Source of the DNA: an uncultured Lachnospiraceae bacterium
Lineage (GTDB): Bacteria; Bacillota; Clostridia; Lachnospirales; Lachnospiraceae
Direction: 5' to 3'
Assembly (NCBI GenBank): GCA_902786365.1
Contig: CADACD010000026.1
Span: 1-32,805, forward strand
DNA length: 32,805 nucleotides
Shown piece by piece: positions 1-8,394 of the stretch (its first letter is position 1; every line of letters starts with the position of its first letter). The notes under the pieces were generated by a model, which saw only the letters and a list, made by a program, of their open reading frames with translations, was not told where the DNA came from and ran no database searches. The translations under genes and the position numbers were made by a program.

Positions 1-2
1 AG

Positions 3-272
3 GACATTACAACAGCACAGCTGATAGATGCCTACCAGAGAAAGCATTTGACAATTGAACAGTTAGTTCAGCTTTCAGACGGAAAGTACACACCACAGCG
101 ACATACCTTTTGTACACGATTAGTTGAGAATGGCGTATCATGTGAGATGATAAAATTGTTAATGGGACATAGCAGTGTCAAGACAAGCATGGATATTTAT
201 ACTCATATTTCGCAACAGAGTATGAAAAAGAATATGCCTAATATGACAGAAATTTTAGAATTAATTGATTAA
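3..272 (+). CDS. Tyrosine recombinase/integrase, C-terminal part (cut by window edge, probably impaired)
   Basis: The reading frame is open from the window edge, so this is the C-terminal part of a larger protein. It shows the C-terminal signature of phage/ICE-type tyrosine recombinases: RHTFCTRL (box II arginine), LMGHSSVKTS (the LGH box) and DIYTH with the nucleophilic tyrosine. Oddly, box II reads TPQRHTF instead of the usual TPHxLRHTF, so two residues and the histidine of the H-x-x-R motif are missing while the Arg, the later His and the Tyr are kept. This suggests a small in-frame deletion and a weakened or dead enzyme. It ends just before a terminator, and direct and inverted repeats follow, as expected at the end of an integrated element. 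The N-terminal part lies outside the window, so it cannot be said whether the gene is otherwise intact. Confidence 0.8.
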   Translation, partial: DITTAQLIDAYQRKHLTIEQLVQLSDGKYTPQRHTFCTRLVENGVSCEMIKLLMGHSSVKTSMDIYTHISQQSMKKNMPNMTEILELID

Positions 273-276
273 AAAG

Positions 277-319
277 AAAAGGCAAAAGATTAACAAAAAA
301 AGGTTGGTTTTTGCCTTTT
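277..319 (+). terminator. Terminator of the integrase gene
   Basis: Inverted arms AAAAGGCAAAA (277-287) and TTTTGCCTTTT (308-318) lie 4 bases after the integrase stop. With the A-rich 5' arm and T-rich 3' arm this can act as a bidirectional rho-independent terminator. Confidence 0.6.
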
Positions 320-360
320 GACACAACATCTGACACAAAAATTTGTACGTTAGGGTGCGT

Positions 361-402
361 AAAAGGTATCGAATGCATAGTAAAAATGTGTCGAAAACCT
401 TT
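361..402. repeat. Imperfect inverted repeat downstream of the integrase
   Basis: AAAAGGTATCGA (361-372) and TCGAAAACCTTT (391-402) are imperfect inverted copies around an 18-base spacer. The position, about 90 bases after a tyrosine recombinase gene, fits an attachment-site arm or core, but the spacer is longer than a classical core and no second copy of the site is visible, so this is only a candidate. Confidence 0.3.
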
Positions 403-458
403 GAAAAACAGGGAATGGTGCGTGTATGGTGGAGAGGTCTTTTAATTTCTCATTAATG

Positions 459-487
459 CCTTACACATTAGATTAAAACTGGTAAAA
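459..487 (+). repeat. 29-bp direct repeat, copy 1
   Basis: Begins CCTTACACATTAGATTAAAA and matches positions 584-612 at 28 of 29 bases (T/C difference near the end, CTGG versus CCGG). The two copies are 125 bases apart and flank the terminator at 507-539. No gene is visible in this stretch (320-685). Confidence 0.75.
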
Positions 488-506
488 AATAATGTATTAG
501 TAGAAA

Positions 507-539
507 GGTCGGTAATCTTCGGATTGCCGGCCTTTTTTT
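507..539 (+). terminator. Strong rho-independent terminator with UUCG loop
   Basis: Stem GGTCGGTAATC (507-517) pairs fully, with two G-U pairs, to GATTGCCGGCC (522-532) around a TTCG tetraloop and is followed by seven T. No gene directly upstream uses it, so it may be what remains of the transcription unit into which the element inserted. Confidence 0.85.
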
Positions 540-583
540 GAGTGTGTATGAACAAAGGTAATTTATTTGTGTTTTTTGCACGA

Positions 584-612
584 CCTTACACATTAGATTA
601 AAACCGGTAAAA
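584..612 (+). repeat. 29-bp direct repeat, copy 2
   Basis: Second copy of the repeat at 459-487, with one mismatch. Sequence outside the 29 bases differs on both sides, so the duplicated unit is sharply bounded. Confidence 0.75.
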
Positions 613-685
613 GAAATAACCAATTAACGTAAAAATTAAAATATTATTAACATCGCATAAATCAATATAAATTCTTCGTTTTTTG

Positions 686-694
686 TGATATACT
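686..694 (+). promoter_or_regulatory. Putative extended -10 promoter for tadA
   Basis: TGATATACT contains a TG-N-TATACT extended -10 element about 80 bases before tadA. No good -35 box is seen at 17 bases upstream, which is tolerable for an extended -10 promoter. Confidence 0.4.
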
Positions 695-776
695 TAGACA
701 TAAATTGATGATTAGCAGATGGAAGGTTATGGTTGGGATTGGTAAATGTGAATATGACAAATATTAGGAGTTTAAA

Positions 777-1259
777 ATGGCAGTGATACGTCGTGAAGAA
801 AAATACATGAAAGAAGCGATAAAACAGGCGAAAAAGGCAGAAAAGATCGACGAGGTACCGATAGGGTGCGTAATAGTTTATGAAGACAAAATTATTTCCA
901 GAGGTTACAACAGACGAAATATTGACAAGAACACTTTGTCACATGCCGAGATGAATGCCATCAGAAAAGCAAGCAAAAAATTGGGAGACTGGCGGCTTGA
1001 TGATTGTGAGATGTATGTGACACTTGAGCCATGTCAGATGTGTGCAGGTGCCATTGTACAGTCAAGAATTAAGAAAGTTTATATTGGAAGTATGAATCCG
1101 AAGGCAGGATGTGCAGGTTCCGTACTTAATCTGTTACAGGTAGAAAAGTTTAATCATCAGGCAGAGATAGAGACAGGTGTACTTGGTGCTGAATGCAGTA
1201 GCATGCTGACAGAGTTTTTTAAGAAGCTGAGAGAAAGAAAAAATAAATTAAGAAAATAA
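777..1259 (+). CDS. tadA: tRNA-specific adenosine deaminase TadA
   Basis: Deaminates adenosine 34 to inosine in the anticodon of tRNA-Arg(ACG), a zinc enzyme of the cytidine deaminase fold acting in the cytoplasm. The zinc and proton-shuttle motifs are complete: H56-A57-E58 in HAEMNAI and P-C86-Q-M-C89 in EPCQMCAGAI, followed by the SRIKKVYIGSMNPKAGCAGS stretch typical of TadA. The length (160 aa) is normal. The start is supported by TAGGAG about 8 bases upstream. It is the first gene of a run of + strand genes and is followed 67 bases later by the debranching enzyme, with which no functional link is known. Confidence 0.95.
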   Translation: MAVIRREEKYMKEAIKQAKKAEKIDEVPIGCVIVYEDKIISRGYNRRNIDKNTLSHAEMNAIRKASKKLGDWRLDDCEMYVTLEPCQMCAGAIVQSRIKKVYIGSMNPKAGCAGSVLNLLQVEKFNHQAEIETGVLGAECSSMLTEFFKKLRERKNKLRK

Positions 1260-1326
1260 ATTTGAAAGACTAGATTATATCAAGAGGGAAAATTGAACAA
1301 AAAGTTTTATGAAAGGATGTACATTT

Positions 1327-3381
1327 ATGGAGTTTGGAAAAGGATATTATAAGACATTTAGGGAAGGTTTACAGCGTGAATGGGTGATTACCAATGGTAT
1401 CGGAGGATATAGCGGAGGAACTATTATCAATGCAAGGGCAAGAAAACATCAGGCCTATCTGGTGGCAAGCCTCCATGCACCTGTTCAGAGGTATGCTGTC
1501 CTCAATAAAACAGATGAAGCTATAAAAATCGGCGACAAAGAATATTCATTTGTGACGAATATGAGGCCGGGAGATGTGAATGAGGAAGGACAGAAGTATC
1601 TGCAAAGATTCATCTATGATGAGCTTCCACATTTTGTCTATCAGGCAGAGGGAACATTTATCACAAAGACACTTTGTTTTGAATGGAAAAAAAATACGAT
1701 TGCCATCGGCTATGATATCATGAATGGTTCAAAAGAGGCAGAATTTTATATCACTCCATTTTTTACATATCGCGACCACAATCACAGAGTGGAGAGAGCA
1801 GAGCTTAAATTCAAGGAAGAATTCGAGACAAAGAAGACATTAAAGCTGGTTCCTAAGAAAAACAAGGACTTAGCGATAAGGCTTTATGTGAGCAATGGAA
1901 AGTTTGAGGAAAATGAGGAGAAGTTTGATTCTGATGCAGTGCTTCAGACAGAGATAGAAACAGGAGGCGAAGCAGTAGTCAACAGTTATACACCATACAA
2001 AATCCGTGTAAAATTAAAGCCGAATGAACACAAAAAGATTTCTCTTATTTGTACAGTTGAGAAGAAGTTTAATAAAGATGCGTTTGAAACGATTGAAGCA
2101 GGCGTGAAGCGAATTAGAAAACTGAAAGAAAATAGTGCCTTGAAGGATGAGTTTGCATTATCCCTTGTGCAGGCATCAGACCAGTTTATTGTGGACAGAA
2201 AGTCCACAAAGAACAAGACAATTATGGCAGGTTATCCGTGGTTTACAGACTGGGGAAGAGATACTATGATTGCATTTACGGGACTTACACTTGTGACAAA
2301 GAGATTTGAGGATGCACGAAGTATTTTGAAATCATTTGCCATGTATGTCAAAGATGGGCTTGTTCCGAATATGTTCCCTGATGAGGGGCTGGAACCGCTT
2401 TATAATACGGCAGATGCGTCTATGTGGTATTTCTATGCTGTTCATAAATACCTTGAATACACAGGACTGGATGAGGATTATGAGTTTATTAAAAATGAGA
2501 TTTATCCAAAACTGGAAGAGATTATTGACTATTATGAAAAAGGAACAGGTTTTTCTATCTATATGGAAGAGGACGGACTTATTCATGCGGGCGGAGGTTA
2601 TGACCAGGTAACATGGATGGATGTGCGTGTTGGTACGTGGGTGGTAACACCGAGACATGGAAAGCCGGTTGAGATTAATGCGCTTTGGTATAATGCGTTA
2701 AAAGTGATGGAGAAATTGAGTGAAAAGTTTGGTATCATCAGCAAATATGGCAAATCTTCAAAAGAGTATGGAAAAATGGCAGATAAGGCGAAAGAATCAT
2801 TTGCGAGAGAATTTTGGAATGAGGAAAAGAAGTGTCTTTATGATGTGGTTGATGGTGATATAAAGGATGATAAAATCAGACCAAATCAGATATATGCTGT
2901 AGCACTTCCGTATGCAGTCCTTGATGATAAGAAGGAGAAGTGTGTTGTTGATACAGTGATTAATGAGTTGTATGCAACATACGGGCTTAGAACGCTTGAT
3001 AAGGATAATCCGGAATACCAGCCATATTATAAGGGAAAACTGCATGACAGAGATGCTGCCTACCACCAGGGAACAGCATGGGCATTTCCGCTTGGTGCAT
3101 TGGTGACTGCGTATGTGAAGATCTCCGCAAAGAAGACAGAAGACATAGCAAATAAGGAAGAAAAAAATTTAAAATATATAGAAGAGGATACTAAAAATGC
3201 GGATGCAAAACAATATGCATTGCATTTGATTGAGCCGTTAAAAGACCATCTTCGTGATGGATGTGTCGGGCAGATTGCAGAGATATTTGATGGAAATGAA
3301 CCAAATATTTCAAGAGGTACATATGCACAGGCATGGAGCGTAGGTGAGATACTCAGAGCGTATGTGGAGGATATTTTGTAA
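1327..3381 (+). CDS. Glycogen debranching enzyme, amylo-alpha-1,6-glucosidase (GH133 type)
   Basis: Hydrolyses alpha-1,6 branch points of glycogen-like alpha-glucans in the cytoplasm. The protein of 684 aa has the bacterial two-domain layout: an N-terminal beta-rich GDE_N domain beginning EWVITNGIGGYSGGTI, then a C-terminal (alpha/alpha)6 catalytic domain. Landmarks are GYPWFTDWGRDTMIAFTGL, VPNMFPDEG, YNTADASMWYFYAV, TWVVTPRHGKPVEINALWYN, HDRDAAYHQGTAWAFPLGAL and a closing SRGTYAQAWSVGEILRAY. An in-frame ATG 18 bases upstream lacks a ribosome site, whereas GAAAGGATG precedes the chosen ATG, so the shorter start is preferred. Together with phosphoglucomutase (27790) and the secreted amylase (31325) it implies storage and use of alpha-glucans. 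Confidence 0.93.
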   Translation: MEFGKGYYKTFREGLQREWVITNGIGGYSGGTIINARARKHQAYLVASLHAPVQRYAVLNKTDEAIKIGDKEYSFVTNMRPGDVNEEGQKYLQRFIYDELPHFVYQAEGTFITKTLCFEWKKNTIAIGYDIMNGSKEAEFYITPFFTYRDHNHRVERAELKFKEEFETKKTLKLVPKKNKDLAIRLYVSNGKFEENEEKFDSDAVLQTEIETGGEAVVNSYTPYKIRVKLKPNEHKKISLICTVEKKFNKDAFETIEAGVKRIRKLKENSALKDEFALSLVQASDQFIVDRKSTKNKTIMAGYPWFTDWGRDTMIAFTGLTLVTKRFEDARSILKSFAMYVKDGLVPNMFPDEGLEPLYNTADASMWYFYAVHKYLEYTGLDEDYEFIKNEIYPKLEEIIDYYEKGTGFSIYMEEDGLIHAGGGYDQVTWMDVRVGTWVVTPRHGKPVEINALWYNALKVMEKLSEKFGIISKYGKSSKEYGKMADKAKESFAREFWNEEKKCLYDVVDGDIKDDKIRPNQIYAVALPYAVLDDKKEKCVVDTVINELYATYGLRTLDKDNPEYQPYYKGKLHDRDAAYHQGTAWAFPLGALVTAYVKISAKKTEDIANKEEKNLKYIEEDTKNADAKQYALHLIEPLKDHLRDGCVGQIAEIFDGNEPNISRGTYAQAWSVGEILRAYVEDIL

Positions 3382-3454
3382 TCAGCTGACTACGATGATA
3401 TAGGGTTTTTAAAATAAATCCGAAAAATAGAGAGAAGAATTATTGGAGATTTTT

Positions 3455-4693
3455 ATGGAAGATAAAGATAGGGAAAAATTGACTACCCATATAAGTGACT
3501 GTATCAAAAGTAATCTTTTAAGGTGTATCATAAGCAATCCCAGGCAAAAGGCGGGAATGCAGAATGATGAAAGGCAAAACGAAATTTCAAAAATTAAGAT
3601 ACGCCCTGTTATGATTAATTCTGAACTGATGTATCAGGCGACAGAGCAGGTAGGTGCGAAGGTTTTACATAGCAATTATACAGACAAAGAGATTGTCATG
3701 TATATTGTCAAGATGATTTCAAATAGTTTTAAACAGTGTGAAATTATTACAAATGACTATGTACTAAATATACTGGTCAGTAAGAAGGGAAAAATGACAA
3801 TCAGTAAAAAAGATTCAGGATTATCAAAAATCAACCCGAAAGCTTTTGAAAGTAATCTTGAACATAACCGTTCAAAGAATTATATTATAAAAGAGGGTAC
3901 GAATGTACCGTTCATGGTAGAACTTGGTGTCATGACAAAGGAAGGTAAAATAATACATAAGAGGTATGATAAATTCAGACAGATTAACAGATTTTTGGAA
4001 TTTATCAGAGATATCAAGGATAATTTACCGAAAAACAGGGAAATATCAATAATAGATTTTGGATGTGGAAAGAGTTATCTGACATTTGCCATGTACTATT
4101 ATCTACATGAATTGTGCAGGTTGGATGTAAAAATTACAGGACTTGATTTAAAAGAAGATGTTATTGAAAAATGCAACAGACTCAGTAATGAATACGGATA
4201 TGACAAACTTGTATTTAAGAGAGGCGACATTGCTGATTATAAAGATGAGGAAAGTGTTGACATGGTTGTAACACTGCATGCTTGTGACACAGCGACAGAT
4301 TTTGCGTTGGAACGTGCTGTTAAATGGGGAGCAAAGGTAATACTTTCTGTACCATGTTGCCAGCACGAATTAAACAAGCAGATTCGTAATGAATTGCTAG
4401 AGCCGGTTCTGTCATATGGAATATTAAAAGACAGATTTGCAGCGATAATGACAGATGCGATAAGAGCCGAGACTCTTAAGATAAATGGATATGATACCGA
4501 GATATTGGAATTTATTGATATGGAGCATACACCGAAAAATCTGTTAATTCGCGCGGTCAAAAGGAATGGTAAAACTGGTCCGGATGAAAAAAAGACAAAA
4601 CAAGCCAGTGTAACTGGCAAGAAAAATGCAGTGATGAAACTGGCAGAGGAGTTTGGAGCAAATCCAACGATTGTGAATCTCTTGCTAAAGTAG
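3455..4693 (+). CDS. Class I SAM-dependent methyltransferase (Methyltransf_32-like), target unknown
   Basis: A 412-aa protein with about 190 N-terminal residues of unknown fold and then a Rossmann-type methyltransferase core. Motif I is IIDFGCGKSYLTFAMYYYL, the acidic loop after strand 2 is TGLDLKEDVIEKC, and the family-specific motifs TLHACDTATD and SVPCCQHEL follow; these resemble the PF13679 group that includes eukaryotic METTL25/GSTCD-type proteins. The last ~60 residues are basic and may bind nucleic acid. The substrate cannot be read from sequence. A TTG four codons upstream is also in frame, but TTGGAGA sits at ribosome-site distance from the ATG at 3455, which is therefore chosen. Confidence 0.8.
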   Translation: MEDKDREKLTTHISDCIKSNLLRCIISNPRQKAGMQNDERQNEISKIKIRPVMINSELMYQATEQVGAKVLHSNYTDKEIVMYIVKMISNSFKQCEIITNDYVLNILVSKKGKMTISKKDSGLSKINPKAFESNLEHNRSKNYIIKEGTNVPFMVELGVMTKEGKIIHKRYDKFRQINRFLEFIRDIKDNLPKNREISIIDFGCGKSYLTFAMYYYLHELCRLDVKITGLDLKEDVIEKCNRLSNEYGYDKLVFKRGDIADYKDEESVDMVVTLHACDTATDFALERAVKWGAKVILSVPCCQHELNKQIRNELLEPVLSYGILKDRFAAIMTDAIRAETLKINGYDTEILEFIDMEHTPKNLLIRAVKRNGKTGPDEKKTKQASVTGKKNAVMKLAEEFGANPTIVNLLLK

Positions 4694-4729
4694 AATGTTA
4701 ATGGAACATACAGAAAACGGAGGATTATT

Positions 4730-7162
4730 GTGAAAAATATTATATACAAAGTAATTGTTTTATTTATTATATTTGCCGCAATTATCGCAGGTGTTATATT
4801 CTTTAACAGGGAAAAAAATGACAAGGCAGATATTATTATGGGAGAGCCTTCCCTGCCTACACTCAGCCTGCTTGCTTCTGCGGGTGAAGGAGCAGAAAAT
4901 TCATTAGAGGTAAATGAGTTATTTGGATATAAAACACAGATGGAAACAAAGTATATGCGTGACACAATTACTCCGATTAGCAGTGAAAGGATGCTTACAG
5001 TCAAAGTGAAAAATTATGAAAATTATATCATGGGAGCATCTTTTGAGCTTAGAAGCCAGGACTGTGAAAGACTTGTGGAACGGACAGATGTTGCGGATGA
5101 GAATATCGTCAGGGAAGAGGAATATACAAATATCAACATCACATTTGACAATATGATAGATGATGACAGGGAATATTATCTTGTTATATGTCTTCATACA
5201 GACAGGACAGAAAATGTTTATTTTTACACAAGAATTATAAAACTGACAAGCAATTATTGTAAAGAGGATATTGAATTTGTGAGTGCATTTTCAGATGCGA
5301 CATTTACAAAGGAATCAGAAAAAATTATCAGCTATATAGAACCGGATCCGTCTGCTGATAATACGAATTTCGGGCATGTTACCATTCATTCGAGTTATGG
5401 ACAGATTACATGGGGAGAACTTGCGCCGGAAAAGATGACAACACCGGTTATTAATATAAAAGAGATTTTGAAAGATATCAGCTGCTATGAACTCACATAC
5501 AAAGTGAAAGCCAAAAATGAATACGACATAATGCAATATTATAATATCAGGGAATATTTTAGGATTAAATGGACAGAAACAGGAATATTTCTCCTCGATT
5601 ACGATAGAAAGATGAATCAGATTTTTGATGCCACAAGCCAAAATATCTCTGCTGTAAGAATTAACCTTGGAATTTGCGAAGATGAGATGGCTGAATATAT
5701 GGCAAGTGATAACAATTCCTATATTGCATTTGCACAGAAAAACGGGTTGTGGCTGATGGATATCAAGCATAATCAGGTAAAGTCATTATTTGCATTTGAA
5801 AAACCGGAAGATGATGACAGAAGAAATGTAAACGTAAACAGCAATATTCAGATTGTTTCAGTAGATGATGACGGCAGCATGGAATTTATTGTGTATGGAT
5901 ATATGAACAGAGGCGAGCATGAGGGAATGGTTGGAGTGAGTCTGTACAGCTACGATGTGGAAAAAAATGTCGTAAATGAAAAGATTTTTATACCATTTAC
6001 CAGACAATTTGGAATCTTAAGTGAAATGATAGGAAATCTGTTTTATGTAAATGAGAATGATATCATGTATATCATGTTAAGTGACAGTGTATATTCTGTG
6101 GATTTAACAGGCAGTGAATATGTACAGGTGATATCAGGTCTTGCAAAAGGCGGTTTTGCAACAAATCAGGCAGGCAGTAAGATTGCATGGGAAGATGAAA
6201 TGGGCAAAGATGGAGCTGTAGGCATCCGTATATTCAATCTTGATGATGGAACAGAGAAAGTGATACAACCTGAAGAGGGACAAACGCTTAGGGTGGTAGG
6301 ATTTATTGATGAAGATTTTGCATATGGAGTGGCAGACCAAAGTGATATTGTCACCGATATAAGAGGCAACGTCACTATTCCTATGAACAAAATTGTTATC
6401 GTAGATGAAAGTGATGAGATTCTCAAAGAGTACAGTAAAGAGGGATACTATTTTACTGATACAGAAATTGAGAAAAATATGATTAGTATTACCAGAGCAA
6501 GAAAATCAGAAAATGAATACGTGAAAGCAGACAATTATCAGATATTCGGAAATGAAGAGGAAGAGACAAATATTGTTTCGGTAAGTACAATAACAACTGA
6601 TAAAAAAAATAAAGAGATTGTGATTGATTTTGCAAAAAAGGTTACAACATCAAATACCTTTAAAAATGTATATCCGAATGAGATAGTTTTTACAGGTACG
6701 AATTCACTCAGTATTCATGAATTGATTTCAGCAGGTGATCGATATTACGTCTATGGTAAAGGTGAAATCAGACTTATTACATTCAGTATGGCTGATGCAT
6801 TAAATAGTGCATATGAATGTGCAGGAGTGGTAACAGATGATAGTGGAAATTATGTATGGGAAAGGATAAGCAGACCTGAAAATTATGAAATTTCTGATTC
6901 AAAGATAACATTTGACGGTATCATGGAAAATATTCAAAATGACCTTACAGGGTGCAGTCTTGATGTGATGTATTATTTTATATGGAATGATATTCCGGTT
7001 GTAGTGATGACAGGTTCTTCGGATTATACTATTATTGCAGGATATGATTTTTATAATGTCATACTTGTCAATCCACAGACGAAAGAGAGATATAAGCAAG
7101 GGCAGGAAGAAGCAGCAGAAATGTTTGGTCAGGCAGGAAACAAATTTATGTTGCCGGGGTAG
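4730..7162 (+). CDS. Large single-pass exported protein with C-terminal C39-peptidase-like domain
   Basis: An 810-aa protein with one N-terminal membrane helix (residues about 4-25) and no lipobox or sortase signal, so it should be anchored with its bulk outside. Residues about 200-700 are rich in short beta strands (for example SYIAFAQKNGLWLMDIK and GSMEFIVYGYM), consistent with a beta-propeller-like sensor or scaffold, though no repeat motif is clear enough to name. The last ~75 residues (GCSLDVMYYFIWNDIPVVVM, then TIIAGYDFYNVILVNP) look like the C-terminal half of a C39-type cysteine peptidase fold. The usual catalytic His before the GYD strand is Asp and the DP pair is NP, so it is probably inactive. 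The GTG start has CGGAGGA 6 bases upstream. It opens the envelope gene block, 36 bases after the methyltransferase. Confidence 0.7.
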   Translation: MKNIIYKVIVLFIIFAAIIAGVIFFNREKNDKADIIMGEPSLPTLSLLASAGEGAENSLEVNELFGYKTQMETKYMRDTITPISSERMLTVKVKNYENYIMGASFELRSQDCERLVERTDVADENIVREEEYTNINITFDNMIDDDREYYLVICLHTDRTENVYFYTRIIKLTSNYCKEDIEFVSAFSDATFTKESEKIISYIEPDPSADNTNFGHVTIHSSYGQITWGELAPEKMTTPVINIKEILKDISCYELTYKVKAKNEYDIMQYYNIREYFRIKWTETGIFLLDYDRKMNQIFDATSQNISAVRINLGICEDEMAEYMASDNNSYIAFAQKNGLWLMDIKHNQVKSLFAFEKPEDDDRRNVNVNSNIQIVSVDDDGSMEFIVYGYMNRGEHEGMVGVSLYSYDVEKNVVNEKIFIPFTRQFGILSEMIGNLFYVNENDIMYIMLSDSVYSVDLTGSEYVQVISGLAKGGFATNQAGSKIAWEDEMGKDGAVGIRIFNLDDGTEKVIQPEEGQTLRVVGFIDEDFAYGVADQSDIVTDIRGNVTIPMNKIVIVDESDEILKEYSKEGYYFTDTEIEKNMISITRARKSENEYVKADNYQIFGNEEEETNIVSVSTITTDKKNKEIVIDFAKKVTTSNTFKNVYPNEIVFTGTNSLSIHELISAGDRYYVYGKGEIRLITFSMADALNSAYECAGVVTDDSGNYVWERISRPENYEISDSKITFDGIMENIQNDLTGCSLDVMYYFIWNDIPVVVMTGSSDYTIIAGYDFYNVILVNPQTKERYKQGQEEAAEMFGQAGNKFMLPG

Positions 7163-7247
7163 ATATTATTAAATATTTGTGTTATTATAGAAAATATGTT
7201 ATTTCTTGGAATTAGGAAGGTATTAAATAAACAGAAGGTAATTATAG

Positions 7248-8381
7248 ATGGCAGATTCGAATAAAAAAAATAATAAAGTAAAAAAAATCTTAGTCGAACT
7301 ACTAAAGATTGTAGGTATGCTCCTGTTATGTGCTTTGCTTGGAATATATCTTGCAGTCGGGGTAAGAGCTGGTTCAGCAAAACGTTTTGCAAAGAAATAT
7401 TTTTCGTATTATGTGACAAATAATTATGAAGAAATGTATAAGCTTATTGATTGCAAAGAGTCAGAATTTATTAATTTTGATACGTATAAGACGAAATGTG
7501 AAGGTGAGAAGTTATATGGATCAATTACAGGATACACGTTCAGTACACCTGTGAAGAAAGGGGATACAGTTACATTTGTTGTAAGCTATACAGTTGGAGA
7601 TGACGAGACTGAGCGTACATATACCATTACATTAAACAAACAGAAGAAAAAGGTATACTTATTTTTCAATACATGGAAAGTATCGGTCAACAGAACAATG
7701 ATAGAAAATTTAGATATAGATGTTCCGACAGGAGCACAGGTATTGCTTGATGGAATTAATATTGATAAATATAAGACAAACACTTCAGATGATAATGTAC
7801 AGGATAGATATGTTATAAACAATATTTTTACCGGGGATCATACAGTGACAGTTAATGTGGGTGACAGCACAATATCAAAAACACAGTATATTACGCCAGA
7901 TATGGCGTCAATATCAGTTACATCGGAAGATTTTGCATTGAAGCCGGATGTTCAGAAGAAAATTTATGATTATTCGGTATATTTGGTTAATTCTATGTTT
8001 GAATATGCAATGGATCAGACTAAAAATTTTGAAAATATAAGTGTTCTTTACAGTGGCACAGAGGAAGCTCAGGCATCGGCAAAAGAGACATTTGAAACTG
8101 TAAGTGCCGGTGTGCTTCAGGAAAATGGTGCAGCGATAAAACAACTAGAGATTAAGGCGGTAGAACCACAGATTATTGATTTTGTATATCCGGATCAGGT
8201 TACAGTGAGAGTAAATTATGATTACAGTTATACTGCTGTTACAGGAACAACGACAATCAATGGTATTGTTTCAGAATTTACAGGAGAAGGAAGCGATTAT
8301 GCTGATGTATATTTCAATCTTATGGATGATGATTGGAAGATAGTAAAGGTAGACATGAAATGCTTCGAATATAAACCATAG
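7248..8381 (+). CDS. TcaA-like membrane-anchored extracytoplasmic protein
   Basis: A 377-aa protein with a short basic cytoplasmic N-terminus, a single membrane helix (residues about 17-38) and an exported remainder. The order of parts resembles TcaA/YvbJ proteins: an NTF2-like domain after the helix (AKRFAKKYFSYYVTNNYEEM), then a PEGA-like beta domain (VPTGAQVLLDGINIDKY, with NIFTGDHTVTVNVGDS), a helical linker and a second NTF2-like domain ending DDDWKIVKVDMKCFEY. The zinc-ribbon found at the start of many TcaA proteins is absent. In staphylococci TcaA is linked to glycopeptide response; here the role is unknown. The gene lies 85 bases after the 810-aa exported protein and 13 bases before the coiled-coil gene, suggesting joint expression. 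Confidence 0.65.
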   Translation: MADSNKKNNKVKKILVELLKIVGMLLLCALLGIYLAVGVRAGSAKRFAKKYFSYYVTNNYEEMYKLIDCKESEFINFDTYKTKCEGEKLYGSITGYTFSTPVKKGDTVTFVVSYTVGDDETERTYTITLNKQKKKVYLFFNTWKVSVNRTMIENLDIDVPTGAQVLLDGINIDKYKTNTSDDNVQDRYVINNIFTGDHTVTVNVGDSTISKTQYITPDMASISVTSEDFALKPDVQKKIYDYSVYLVNSMFEYAMDQTKNFENISVLYSGTEEAQASAKETFETVSAGVLQENGAAIKQLEIKAVEPQIIDFVYPDQVTVRVNYDYSYTAVTGTTTINGIVSEFTGEGSDYADVYFNLMDDDWKIVKVDMKCFEYKP

Positions 8382-8394
8382 CAGGAGGAAAAAA

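Noticed and set aside
4237-5004. 255-aa open frame on the - strand
   Set aside because: It spans the junction of two well-supported + strand genes, has no ribosome site, and its hydrophobic composition is what the reverse of AT-rich coding sequence gives.
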